From Bradyrhizobium sp. ARR65 (GTDB lineage: Bacteria; Pseudomonadota; Alphaproteobacteria; Rhizobiales; Xanthobacteraceae): 64,000 nucleotides of DNA. Within the stretch, counting starts at the first letter, position 1. Each line of letters begins with the position of its first letter. Under the pieces are notes generated by a model. It saw only the letters and a list, made by a program, of their open reading frames with translations. It had not been told where the DNA came from and did no database searches. The stretch is from assembly GCF_000472385.1 (NCBI RefSeq), contig NZ_AWZU01000021.1:234-64233 (forward strand). Reading direction: 5' to 3'. Positions 26,992 to 36,137 of this stretch are shown here, in pieces. The translations under genes and the position numbers were made by a program.

Positions 26992-27985
26992 ATGTCAGTC
27001 GACAGTCCGCTTCCCATTGTCTTCAACCACGCGAGAATATGTGTATCGTTCTATTGCAATCTTCATTGCGAGCACTGTTATGTTCCCGAAGAGTATCGTG
27101 ATCAATACAAGCGGCGTTTGGAGCCATCACAACTATCCATCGAGGAGATGACAAAATTCGTCGACCTTCTCGTCGGCAAATATTCTCTCAGAAAAGTCTC
27201 ATTAACGGGTGGCGAGCCGCTTCTGAAATTGGTGTTTCCGCGCACGGCAGCCGTGATGGCCCATGCGAACAATCGAGGCCTTCAGGTGCAACTGAACACA
27301 TGAGGGCTCGGCCAGGTGCCAATTCCTGACGTCGTCTCAATTTTCGACGATCCCAAGAAGCTAGCGTTCCAGTTCAGCTTTGACGGTGCAAAGCGGGACA
27401 CAGTGGACCGCTTCCGGGGCAAGGCGGGTGTTTACGACTCCGCACTCCGGCAGATGGCTGAGGCGGCCAATCGCGGGGTCCTGGCGCAAGCCAGGATGAT
27501 GGCCAACCGGCACAACATTGGTGAGGCGCTCACGCGTATCGGCTATTGTCGTGGATCGACATCAACTCCTTTAGGGTCCAACCGATGTTCGCCTCGGGCG
27601 TTGCTCTCGGCAATGAGGATGCGCTCTTGGGCTCGGCTGACGAAATTCGAGAGCTGCAGGAAGCCCTGATGGGGATTGCTGCACAGACTAGCTCAACAGG
27701 CCTCGAACTGCCGCCGCCGATTTTCGTCGATACGTCGCAGCCGCGGCCAAACGTCAGATATACCGAATGCGACGGTGGTACCACCGCGGTCTACCTCTCT
27801 ACAAACGGCGATTTGTATCCCTGTTCCTTCATCGTCGGGGATCCCGACAGCCGCGGGTTCCTCCTCGGCAATATCCGATCGCCGGAATTCGACCTGGAGA
27901 AGGTTTGGCGTAGCTCGCCGGCTCTCAAGAAATTCCGAGCGAACAGTAGCTGCGCCCTTGCCCGAGCCAGGTCGTCCTCCTGAAG
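26992..27985 (+). pseudogene. Radical-SAM (SPASM-like) enzyme, broken by a nonsense codon and a frameshift
   Basis: ATG 26992 has AGGATGCT upstream. Residues 19-31 give CVSFYCNLHCEHCY with the CxxxCxxC cluster motif, then KVSLTGGEPLLK, the SAM-binding GGEP. An in-frame TGA stands at 27301-27303 right after VQLNT, where the family has NTNG or NTSG, and the same frame resumes (FQFSFDGAKRDTVDRFRGKA). Near 27540 the frame shifts by two and continues as WIDINSFRVQPMFASG ... YLSTNGDLYPCSFIVGD ... GNIRSPEFDLEKVW, the SPASM-like auxiliary cluster region, before a further break in the last cysteines. It likely acted with the adjoining oxidoreductase and methyltransferase in a modification pathway. Confidence 0.75.
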
Positions 27986-28180
27986 AATGTCGAGAACCGT
28001 GCGCTTGCCTGCGCCTGATCAAGCTATCGATGAACGAAAAGCGGTCTCCATACCGGCGCTTCTCGGTGCGCGAGGAGGCAGTATCCCGCCGTGTCAGAAC
28101 CCGGCCCGGTCGCCCCGGTGTCTGTCCTCATGATGTCCGAAGTTCTGATTTGAGGCAAGAGCGAGAGAGTATCAGAAGGC

Positions 28181-29566
28181 ATGCGGGGAGATATCATCCT
28201 TGTCAGACTCGGTCCTTATGCCCGGGCAAAGTATATTCCGCTGATCGAGGACGCCGTTGCCAGCGGTCGGGCATCCGCCTTCCATGTCGTCGAGCTCGAC
28301 AGCGCGCGAGACGATGTGGAGGCCTTTTTCCGGACCCGCACATGCAAGCCGGCGAGCGTCTCATGGGTGCCCGATCTCCGGCGACGCGCGATCTGGTATT
28401 CCGGCCATGGGGGAGGACGTCGTGACGTCTCTGGCACGTCCAGGCACAAAAGTCATCGTCTCGACCGAGCCTAAAGCCCATTTGGGCTACCTTCGCGCGG
28501 CTCTCGGACTTGGCCTTGATTGTCTAGTCGACAAGCCCATCGTGCTTCCCATGGGGTCGAATGGACGCCCTGCAGCGGACCCGTCTGGTTGGTGCGGTAG
28601 CCGAGCTCAAGGAGATCTGCGATCGGACTGGCGGCCGTTGTGTGGTCGTGACGCCCCGCCGCTACAACGCAGTCTACGAATTGATAGGCCGGTATGCACG
28701 GCGCGCCTCCCGAAACCTTGGCACGCCGGTCACCTATATTGGTGTCGAGCACCACGCGGGAGTGTGGCACAGGAGGACGAGATCCTCTCCCGGGAGGACC
28801 ATCCTTACCGCTACGGCTACGGAATGCTTTGCCATTCCGGTTATCACTACATCGATATTCTCTCCGGTCTCCTGGGTTACAATGAGAACCACTTCGGGAG
28901 GCGGGCGGTCGAGCTGGACGTCCACCGGGCGAGCGCCGCCGACCAGGTCAGACAGATTGGCCCGGATCCGGTGCGCAGGCTTCGCGGCGACGCGCCAAGC
29001 GCTGCACTGTTTCCCGCGCCACCGGTGAGACGGATATTGTCTCGTCCGGAGCCGCAAGGCATCTCGGAAGCCGCGAAATCGTCCGCCTGTTTCGGCTGGA
29101 CCTTCTGCAGACCAGCGTGTCGCTTCGTAATTGGCGGCAACTGCCAACCGATGTTTACAACAAGAACGGACGGTACGGGTCCGAGACCATCCGCTTGAAT
29201 ATCGGTCCCTTCGCAGCGATCGAGGCCAGGATGTTCAAGCGCCCACACGTGAGCACGGAAGGTCATCCGCAACTGACCAGGGAGGCGCACATCACGCTTT
29301 GGCGGAATCCCGGTTTCCTCGGCGGCGCAGCCTTACGCGAACGGCTTTATCCCGCGCGGGACACGCTTGTCCGAAACGCCGACCTTCGCGCAGGCCGCAA
29401 AAGGTTGTTTGACGATTGGCTGGCAGGGCGGAACGGCAAGAGTTCCCTCGAGTCGCACACCCGGACGATTTCGCTCTTTGCTCCCTATTTGGCAGCGGCC
29501 ACAACGGATGGAGCGAATCGAGATGATGCGACCGCATCACTCGCCATCGATAAAGTTCCGGCATGA
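28181..29566 (+). pseudogene. Gfo/Idh/MocA-family oxidoreductase, multiply frameshifted
   Basis: The gene opens at ATG 28181 (MRGDIILVRLGPYARAKYIP) and can be followed through at least four frame changes. Recognisable pieces are KVIVSTEPKAHLGYLRAALG and LDCLVDKPIV near 28450-28545, where the EKP/DKP lysine is expected. Then YGYGMLCHSGYHYIDILSGL near 28815-28875 carries the catalytic histidine region, and a C-terminal part in the frame from 29117 ends DKVPA. Enzymes of this family oxidise sugars or inositols. The final ATGA overlaps the next gene. Confidence 0.7.
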
Positions 29567-29745
29567 GCGTCGTTGCTTCGGCTTCGGCGCAGCCTGGGCA
29601 TTCTGCACTTGCAGTGTTCGATGGTAGCGGCCTGACATTGGCCATCGTTGGTCGTGACGGCGGCGAAGGTGAGGCGCTCGATCGTGCGTACGACATGCCA
29701 GGAGTGCATTTCCTGATCATTCGCGAGACGATAGATGAATGGTGA
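29563..29745 (+). CDS. Small protein of a duplicated cassette, unknown function
   Basis: 60-residue frame starting in the ATGA overlap with the oxidoreductase remnant and itself overlapping the methyltransferase start at 29735. Sequence features: an Ala/Ser-rich start (MSVVASASAQPGHSALAVFD), GSGLTLAIVGRDGGEGEALD, and a C-terminal MPGVHFLIIRETIDEW. The degenerate second copy at 24502 keeps the pattern of the first 30 residues, which supports coding. No family recognised. Confidence 0.55.
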   Translation: MSVVASASAQPGHSALAVFDGSGLTLAIVGRDGGEGEALDRAYDMPGVHFLIIRETIDEW

Positions 29746-30357
29746 CCGTCACGACGTGCTGTTTGCCGGTAGCCATCCTCTGCCGAGTGACTACCGTGCG
29801 TATCGGCACTGGGTTCATGCACGCCTGGTCCAGATCCTTCGACAGAATCCGGGATGCCGCTTTCTCGAGATCGGCGTCGGACCGACCTTCAGGCAGGAGC
29901 GGTTCAGGGTTATCGACGAGCTCGGCATCCACTATGTAGGCTTGGACTTCGAACATATTTGCGCCGAACGCCGGGCCGACCTGGTGAGGGCAGGCATCTC
30001 CGATCGAAACATTAGGTTTCTTGGAAATGAGTCGGAAACATACCTGTTCAACCTGATCAAGTCGGCTAGGAATTGGAAGACGTTCGATATCATCTATCTC
30101 GATGGTAGCCATTCGATCTACGTAGATCTGGCGGCTGCCATCGCAGCAGTGCGGCTGTTGAAGCCTGGGGCCCTATTTCTTTTCGATGATGTGAGGTTCT
30201 GCTTCGGAAGGACATCTGATCCAGACCACCGCTGAATATGCGGATGGCGAGGAGACCAAGCAGTTGACCGAGGATGAGGCCAACGAACCTCACGTCACGA
30301 TGATCATCCGCGACTATCTGATCCCTTTGTTCAGCTTTGAGGTAGAGCGGTCATAGT
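29735..30357 (+). pseudogene. SAM-dependent methyltransferase, C-terminal frameshift
   Basis: ATG 29735. The first 155 residues form a class-I methyltransferase fold: FLEIGVGPTFRQERF (motif I), HYVGLDFEHI with an acidic residue for SAM ribose, and DIIYLDGSHSIYVDLAAAIA with LLKPGALFLFDDV (motifs IV-V). Near 30200 a one-base shift leads to an early stop at 30235. The other frame continues SEGHLIQTTAEYADGEETKQ ... IIRDYLIPLFSFEVERS to a TAG at 30355-30357. A partly degenerate copy is at 24690-24930. Confidence 0.7.
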
Positions 30358-30643
30358 CGGATCCTGATTGGATCGCCCTCCGAGCGCCCAGGTCCGCTCC
30401 GTGGTTGCGGCTATGATAATTCTCGCGCTATCTGGCTCCTCGCGATCGAAGTCTACACCCGGATCTCGAACGATTTTAGTATGGTTTGCCATTTTGGCAT
30501 GCATGGAGTTGCGGTCGCCGTTGTTCGCAGTGTTGAACTGGCTGCTATCGATCACAGCGCTTGGAGTCTCAAGAGGTGCATTTTGGCCCATAGCATAACT
30601 TACTCCGCGCAAGTGGCTCGCCTTTCGCTCGCTGGAGGAAGAA

Positions 30644-31845
30644 ATGATACGCTTGCGGCTGCTGAATGATACTTGTCGCTTTTCGCCGCCCATCGCCGTG
30701 GTTCTTTCGGCTCTTCTCAGTTCGTCAAGCGACATATTTGCAGAGGAACTGACGCCGGTGCGGATCAAGGCGGCACATCGGCAGTCGACACTCCTATGAT
30801 CAAGGCGAACACCGAGAGGTCGCAGGAGTAGGCAACCATATCTCGATTATGCCGAAAACGCGTTTCTCGAAACTGAATCAGATCACTTAGGACAACGTCA
30901 AGCATCTCGGGCTCGTATGGAGCTACAGCCTCGACTCCGAGCGGGGCATCGAGGCCACGCGCGTGGTCGACGGCATCATGGGTCGCTGGAGCATCGTGCA
31001 TGCGATCGACGCGCGCATGGGTAAGAAGATCTGGAGCTTTTGATCCCGGGCTCAACCGTGACGAAAGCTATAAGGGCTGCTGTGCGACGCGACGTCGTCA
31101 ATCGTGGTGTTGCCGCCTACAAAGGCAAGGTGTTCGTCGCCGCCTTTGACGGCCGGCTGATCGCGCTCGATGCTGCGATCGGAAAGAAAGTGTAGGAGAA
31201 GGACACGCTGATCGATCACGATCACTCCTACATCATCATCGGCGCGCCGCGCGCCTCCGACGGCAAGGTCATGATCGGCCAGGGCGGCGCCGAATTCGGT
31301 GGGCGCGGCTATATCACCGCTACGCCAGCGAGACCGGCAACCAGGTATGGCGCCGGTTCACCGGGCCTGGCGATCCTTCGAAGCCGTTTGAGGATTTTTC
31401 GATGGAAGCCGTCGCGAAGACCTGGGATCTGTCGGGCAAATACTGGTCAATGGCGGCGGAGGCACGCCATGGGATACCATTACCTACGAGTGCGTCCTGA
31501 ACATGGTCCATATCGGCACCGGCAACGGCGCGCCGATTCGCAGCCCATCTGGTGCCGATACTTCTCCAAGGCGTTCCCTACGAGCCCAAGGACTATGAAG
31601 CCTGCGCCGCGCTATATGTCGCGGCCTACGCCCCTGCCATGGTGTGCCCGGCGTTGACAATGGCAGTGTTCGAAACCTCGGGTACCCCCCAAAGAACGAG
31701 ATCATCAACAAGGACATCGTGTTCAACGGGTCCTTCAAGGATCGGGCATACCTGACTTAACGGGCAAGCTAAAGGACGAGGATGTCGTGAAGATCACGGC
31801 TTACATACAGGGCGCCGCTGACGCCGTGCGGCCAAAGAAAGTTGT
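30644..31845 (+). pseudogene. PQQ-dependent alcohol dehydrogenase (quinoprotein), decayed
   Basis: ATG 30644 has a strong GGAGGAA and starts a signal peptide (PPIAVVLSALLSSSSDIFA). Then come fragments of the quinoprotein propeller: RFSKLNQIT-stop-DNVKHLGL, VWSYSLDSERGIEA, WSIVHAIDARMGKKIWSF, ETGNQVWRRFTGPGDPSKPF and EAVAKTWDLSGKYW. Near the end are EIINKDIVFNGSFKDRA and VKITAYIQGAADAVRPK, which belong to the C-terminus of the same protein. Several stops, frameshifts and a large internal deletion are evident. Intact enzymes oxidise alcohols in the periplasm. Confidence 0.75.
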
Positions 31846-32312
31846 GCCGGCGGCTGGGAGCGGACCCGACTCCTCAGCGAGCCATTGCGAGGAGCCCCGA
31901 CGAAGCAGGGGAGCTGCAGCTGTCGACAAGCAGCTGAGCAATTGCCGGACCAATCGCCTGAGGCTTCCGCACGTGAGAGCCGCTGTGTAGCCCAGCTGGT
32001 CAGTACGAACGCGCCGGTACGTGCTTTCTTTTTGAAAGCAAATCCTGCGCTTGTTTGGCATCCGCTACCATGCTGCAAACACGACGTTGTACACGACCGC
32101 ACGCAACAATCCGCTGCATCGGGCTGGCTTAAATCCTGCCGCGCCAAACGCCGAGTGGAAAGCGTTGGCATACGATCGCCTGCCAAGCCCTCATGCGCTT
32201 GCCCCCTCCCGGCGCTAAGCCTCATTCAGCCACGATCGATCAAATAAGAGGCTCTCCACACGGATGGAGGCAGTTTCATCGGCGTTCGCAAAAATGCAGG
32301 TATGATGCAGCG
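31846..32312. other. Intergenic region, nothing recognised
   Basis: About 470 bases between the quinoprotein remnant and the 3' end of the JAB gene (convergent). The open frames on both strands lack motifs. No clear terminator hairpin with a T-run was seen. Confidence 0.4.
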
Positions 32313-32828
32313 TCAGTTTGCTTGGCCCTCGGCAGCGTCGAACAACTGCAGTTTGGCCGGTTCAAGCGAAAGACGCGAGCAAAAACCCCACCTCGGCTTC
32401 AGCGCGGCCACCCAGATTGCCGAGTCCCAGTGTCCTGGGCGCCCGAAGAGCACAGCCATCAGCGGATGGACAGTGCGGGCTTCGCGAGATTTGATCAGTT
32501 GCCGGGTGACCTGTCGATCTGTCCCACTAAGGTCGCCGAATGTCGCGTCAGGGTGCGTATGCCAATCGCCAATGTAGACGTGTGATCGCCCCGATTGTTT
32601 ATAGTGAAGGGCGATTTGAGAAGCTTCCCACAGATGGTCGTGCTGATACGAATAAGGTTGATGATCCGAAGCCGGACCGGGCCCGACCACCTGGGTTACG
32701 ACTGCGGTAACGGCATCACCCCAGTAACCGATGAGAGCTCCGCCCGTTTCAAGCGGATACCGCCGATCGGCCTCCTCGATCAGCAACGCCAAAGTATGGA
32801 ATGACATCCATACTGTTACTTCTGGCAT
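32313..32828 (-). CDS. JAB/JAMM (Mov34/MPN) metallopeptidase
   Basis: Predicted zinc isopeptidase that removes a modifier from its target or trims its precursor. The JAMM ligands are visible: Glu in YPLETGGALIG, then GDWHTHPDATFGDLSGTD with His-x-His, Ser and Asp. The spacing between the second His and Ser is eight residues, one more than the textbook seven. The open frame reaches back to 32867, but ATG 32828 gives 171 residues and a 13-base overlap with the E2-E1 gene, so translation is probably coupled. Size and position match Cap3 of type II CBASS and the JAB enzymes of bacterial ubiquitin-like operons. Confidence 0.85.
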   Translation of the reverse strand: MPEVTVWMSFHTLALLIEEADRRYPLETGGALIGYWGDAVTAVVTQVVGPGPASDHQPYSYQHDHLWEASQIALHYKQSGRSHVYIGDWHTHPDATFGDLSGTDRQVTRQLIKSREARTVHPLMAVLFGRPGHWDSAIWVAALKPRWGFCSRLSLEPAKLQLFDAAEGQAN

Positions 32829-34600
32829 GAGCACAGCGGATGAGGGGCCAATCTGTTCTCGCGCCAATTTGGCACGCGGATTCCATTCTCGCCTTGGAAG
32901 GCCAACGTGTACACGAAGGATGATGAAAGGCGGTGCCTTTTTGCAAAAAATCCAGCAACAACACGCATCGCCTGCAGCGATAGCTCCTGGAGATCAAAGA
33001 ACGTGCCGGAAAACGTGCGCTCAGCACATCCAGGTGGCTGGATCAACTCGGCTTCGTCGAACATCCCAGGCGGAGCTGAGATGAGATTAGGTTCATCTTG
33101 CCATGCCCACTCCAGACACACTGGGCATCCGCTGCCAGGCATGAAAAGAGAGACCACTCCGCCCGCTACCGAGGGAGAAGCGTACAGAACGACGAGGGGT
33201 AGTGAACGTGACCGCGCCTGATCGTGGATCAGAGATGTTGCTCCAAACGAAGCTGTTCCATCGATAATGAGATCAACGCCGGCGAGGATCTCCTCCAGCA
33301 CAGAAAGATCTCCCATGTCAGTGTTTGACGTGAAAGCACCCAAACAATGAGTTATGAAGCTCACCTTCGTTGCCGGGTATTCGCGCGCGATGAAGTCTGC
33401 CAAAGCCTGATTTTTCAAGCGCCCCCAAGCCGAAGATCCCAGAGGCCAGCGAATAGTGTTTCCCGGTTCGACGACGTCGAAGTCCATTAATCGGAGTTCT
33501 CCGATGCCATTACGCGCCGATTCGATTGCAAGTGGAGCACCGATCGCACCGGTGCCAATAAGTGCAACTGACCGCTCCGCCAGACCCGAAATCGCAGGGG
33601 CTCGAGAAATCAGATCATCCCTTCCGGCTCGCAAAGTCCTTACTACGGTAGGCGTAAGTTGAGAGGCAGACTTCTTTCCAGGATAGAATGCATCGCGCTT
33701 ACCCCAAGCCAGGACGAATAGCCACGACTCGCCATCTCTTCGAAATTGAGTCTCCGTGGGATAGAGAAAAGCAACGAGTTGGCCGCGTTTTGACGAGGAT
33801 TCGAAATTGAAACCAAGGGCGGGATTAGCGCGCCTCTTCAGCAGCTCACCCGATCCGATACTTTGATCGTTGATCAGCGGTGTCGGAAGAAGTTCTTTGT
33901 CCCGGCGTTCCCAGGGGATATCCATCTCCCGGACGCCTTCGCCTTGCAAAGCGCTCGGCATGGGACCATTCCAGGACGCCACTTCATTTCCGTCAACGTC
34001 CAGCACGGTTTTTACTGCGGCTAAAAAAACAGGACCGCTGCAATCGCCAGATTTGTCGTCGAACCGAGCGACATAGGCGAGCTTCAACCTTCCTGGAGCC
34101 TTCGCCTGCAACAGCGACCAACTGGAATCGATCAGGCAATACGAATCTGGCCCGCTGGCGAGATTCCACCATACCTCTGCCGGCTCGCCCTGTGGATCTT
34201 CGTCCGGGCCGCCCTCAAGCGCCGACTGCAGTTGCTTTCGCAAAAGCTCGGGCACAGTCCAGCTCGACAACCATTGGCGGGTGTCCCGTCCAAGCAGGCA
34301 GAGATTGCCGTCAAGGGGCGAGCGATGCCGCTTCGGAAAGAAGCTTGAATCCGTCAAGTAGATGAGCGGACGAAGGTGAGGGTAGCTGTCCGGATAGATG
34401 GCCCGGAGAGGGACACGTTTGTCACTCAGCGGCCATTCGAAGCTCAACTCGAGCCGACCGTCCGCCAAGGCTCTTTGATCGACCTTCGGAGTAACCTCTG
34501 CTTGAGCAAAGGCGTCCATCTCCCACCGAAACCGACCCGGAAAACGCCGGTCCCAGAGGGGCTTCGGACTGTCCTGCTGCTCTGCAGGTATCTCCATCAC
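32816..34600 (-). CDS. E2-E1 fusion protein (UBC-like plus ThiF/E1 adenylyltransferase), Cap2-like
   Basis: 594 residues counted from GTG 34600 (ATG 34597 follows at once). The N-terminal E2-like domain ends with HRSPLDGNLCLLGRDTRQW, where Cys101 is the predicted E2 cysteine. A linker/inactive region of about 200 residues follows. The ThiF/E1 domain has the ATP loop VALIGTGAIGAPLA (about 345-358), acidic LMDFDVVEPGN, R384 and K396, and IIDGTASFG. Cys525 in PPGCAERTFSG is the likely E1 thioester site. Zinc cysteines are C492PVC495 and C590SC592. Domain order and length equal CBASS Cap2, which joins a protein C-terminus to targets. It lies between a His/Pro-rich ORF and a JAB gene. Confidence 0.88.
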   Translation of the reverse strand: MMEIPAEQQDSPKPLWDRRFPGRFRWEMDAFAQAEVTPKVDQRALADGRLELSFEWPLSDKRVPLRAIYPDSYPHLRPLIYLTDSSFFPKRHRSPLDGNLCLLGRDTRQWLSSWTVPELLRKQLQSALEGGPDEDPQGEPAEVWWNLASGPDSYCLIDSSWSLLQAKAPGRLKLAYVARFDDKSGDCSGPVFLAAVKTVLDVDGNEVASWNGPMPSALQGEGVREMDIPWERRDKELLPTPLINDQSIGSGELLKRRANPALGFNFESSSKRGQLVAFLYPTETQFRRDGESWLFVLAWGKRDAFYPGKKSASQLTPTVVRTLRAGRDDLISRAPAISGLAERSVALIGTGAIGAPLAIESARNGIGELRLMDFDVVEPGNTIRWPLGSSAWGRLKNQALADFIAREYPATKVSFITHCLGAFTSNTDMGDLSVLEEILAGVDLIIDGTASFGATSLIHDQARSRSLPLVVLYASPSVAGGVVSLFMPGSGCPVCLEWAWQDEPNLISAPPGMFDEAELIQPPGCAERTFSGTFFDLQELSLQAMRVVAGFFAKRHRLSSSFVYTLAFQGENGIRVPNWRENRLAPHPLCSCQK

Positions 34601-34780
34601 TTAGCCCACACGGCGCGGCGGAGGTTTCGGAGGTTCTGGCGGCCCCGAGGGCTTCGGCGGAGGCTCGGGAGGGTGCCGATGGTCGTGATGTTTATCCTGA
34701 TCATGCCGCTCGTGCACGTGGTGTGGTTCGTCATGACTGTGGTGCTCACGCCCACCACTTTTCTTCCCGTCGCCCGACAT
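34601..34780 (-). CDS. His/Pro-rich 59-residue protein, first gene of the E2-E1/JAB operon
   Basis: The start is set by a strong GGAGGAG four bases before ATG 34780; an open frame upstream to 34810 is ignored. The protein begins MSGDGKKSGG, then has a His/Asp/Glu segment (HHSHDEPHHVHERHDQDKHH), then a proline-rich tail (PPEPPPKPSGPPEPPKPPP) ending Arg-Arg-Val-Gly. Its TAA is followed immediately by the E2-E1 start (TAAGTGATG). It has no beta-grasp fold. The histidines suggest metal binding. Its position, flexible tail and terminal glycine suggest that it is the substrate whose C-terminus the E2-E1 activates; this is inference. Confidence 0.7.
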   Translation of the reverse strand: MSGDGKKSGGREHHSHDEPHHVHERHDQDKHHDHRHPPEPPPKPSGPPEPPKPPPRRVG

Positions 34781-35882
34781 TTCTCCTCCAGTGGTCCTGA
34801 ACTCAGTCAAATCCCAAAGACCGATTCACCAAAAACGATTTTATCGAGTGCTTCCTGATGCGCTGCGAGGTTCGCGAGATTCTTGTAACTGGTTTTTTCC
34901 GTCACTGGCATCTGTACGACCGGGCATCGTTTGCAAAGGGGGACGCCGCAGGAAGTCTCCTAGCTGCTTTGATTGAGACGTCACGAATGAGGAGTCGGGG
35001 TGCATCAATTTGGGGACCACGTTCACTTGACACCGTTTTCTCTGTCCATTTTCACCGAGGCCATCAAAATCATTCGCTGGCCCAGTGATGCCGAGTGCAT
35101 TGCCCCAGAGTCCTTCAGGCACACATTGATAGAGCGGCTCTCCCGCATGAAGCGCCGCACCACCTGCTCACGTTCAGCCGAAGCTACTGCTGACCGCTCT
35201 TGCTAGGTTAGACGGATCCAGCCGCATCGTATGTCCAGCTTCATCCTTCTTGTTTCGCCTTAGCGCAAATAAAAAATCGAGACAATGCCGCCGGAAAGAA
35301 GCGGATCAAATCGTTGATGCGTTTCGGACAAAAGTGATGCGCCACGAATTCAGCGACGGAATTAGTGACGCGCTCTGTACGTTACGTACCAACATATTTC
35401 CTTGCCTGCAGACCCGTCATGATTCGGTGGCGCTGATCCTGCTAGACGATACGTCGACGTAGAGCCCGTTGCTGAGACCAACAACATTCCTCTCACGTTT
35501 GTTAGCTGGCGACCAACCGATGGTTCAAGTGGGGAGATTGCTAGGGAAGGTCAGCGTTCATAAGGAACTCAAGGAACACGAATATCGTGCAGACCTTGCG
35601 CCTGGAGCCATCCGCGAATACGTGGCGGCCGCCACAGAATGATAGTCGAAACCAATGAAGACGCCGGCATTGGCGCAACGGACGACAATTGTCGGAAGGC
35701 CGCGCAATGAGTCTGGAATCCGCTCACGAGATGTTTGCATCGCGCGAGAGTGATCGGAATGGTCTAGGGAGCCAGCTCGCTTGCGAATGGACGCGGCTGC
35801 GAAAGGAGCAGATCCTCTTCACTGATCTGCATCTGGCGCGCTTTTTGCGTAACTAAGATTTACATAGCTGAGGAATTATCAA
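34781..35882. other. 1.1-kb region upstream of the E2-E1 operon, no gene recognised
   Basis: Open frames of 60-93 codons occur on both strands, none with a motif or consistent ribosome site. I looked specifically on the minus strand for a cyclase (CD-NTase), ubiquitin-like or effector gene leading into the operon and found none. Confidence 0.5.
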
Positions 35883-36137
35883 ATGAGCATCTGCCGCGAG
35901 CGCGTATTGACCATCGCGTGCGAATATACGATCTTGGGGCTCGGCCCTGTCGGCAAAATCATCGCGGCCGGGCACCACGCCCCCAACAGGCACCGAGACG
36001 TCGTCCGCTCCCGGCTTGACCAGAAGCCGGAGAGTTCGCCCGCCCGCTGGGCCGCTGTTGAGAGCCTGCTTTTGCGCGTCAACTGCGAGCTTGCGGCCGC
36101 TCTGCCGGTTGCGCTCTGCGGCGAGGCCGCTTCATGA
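35883..36137 (+). CDS. Small ORF coupled to amidohydrolase, unknown
   Basis: 84 residues. Its stop overlaps the amidohydrolase start (ATGA at 36134). The last 55 residues (QKPESSPARWAAVESLLLRV, NCELAAALPVALCGEAAS) look like a helical C-terminus, while the first 30 are not protein-like. It may be the remaining 3' end of a longer gene. Confidence 0.35.
   Translation: MSICRERVLTIACEYTILGLGPVGKIIAAGHHAPNRHRDVVRSRLDQKPESSPARWAAVESLLLRVNCELAAALPVALCGEAAS

Noticed and set aside
27301..27303. TGA in the radical-SAM gene as a selenocysteine codon
   Set aside because: The position normally holds Asn or Ser next to Gly, not a redox residue; no SECIS-like hairpin was noticed, and a separate frameshift shows the gene is decaying.
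34841..35122. Minus-strand 93-codon frame just upstream of the E2-E1 operon as a possible ubiquitin-like or effector gene
   Set aside because: No beta-grasp pattern, no terminal Gly-Gly, no ribosome site, and it is overlapped by equally open plus-strand frames.
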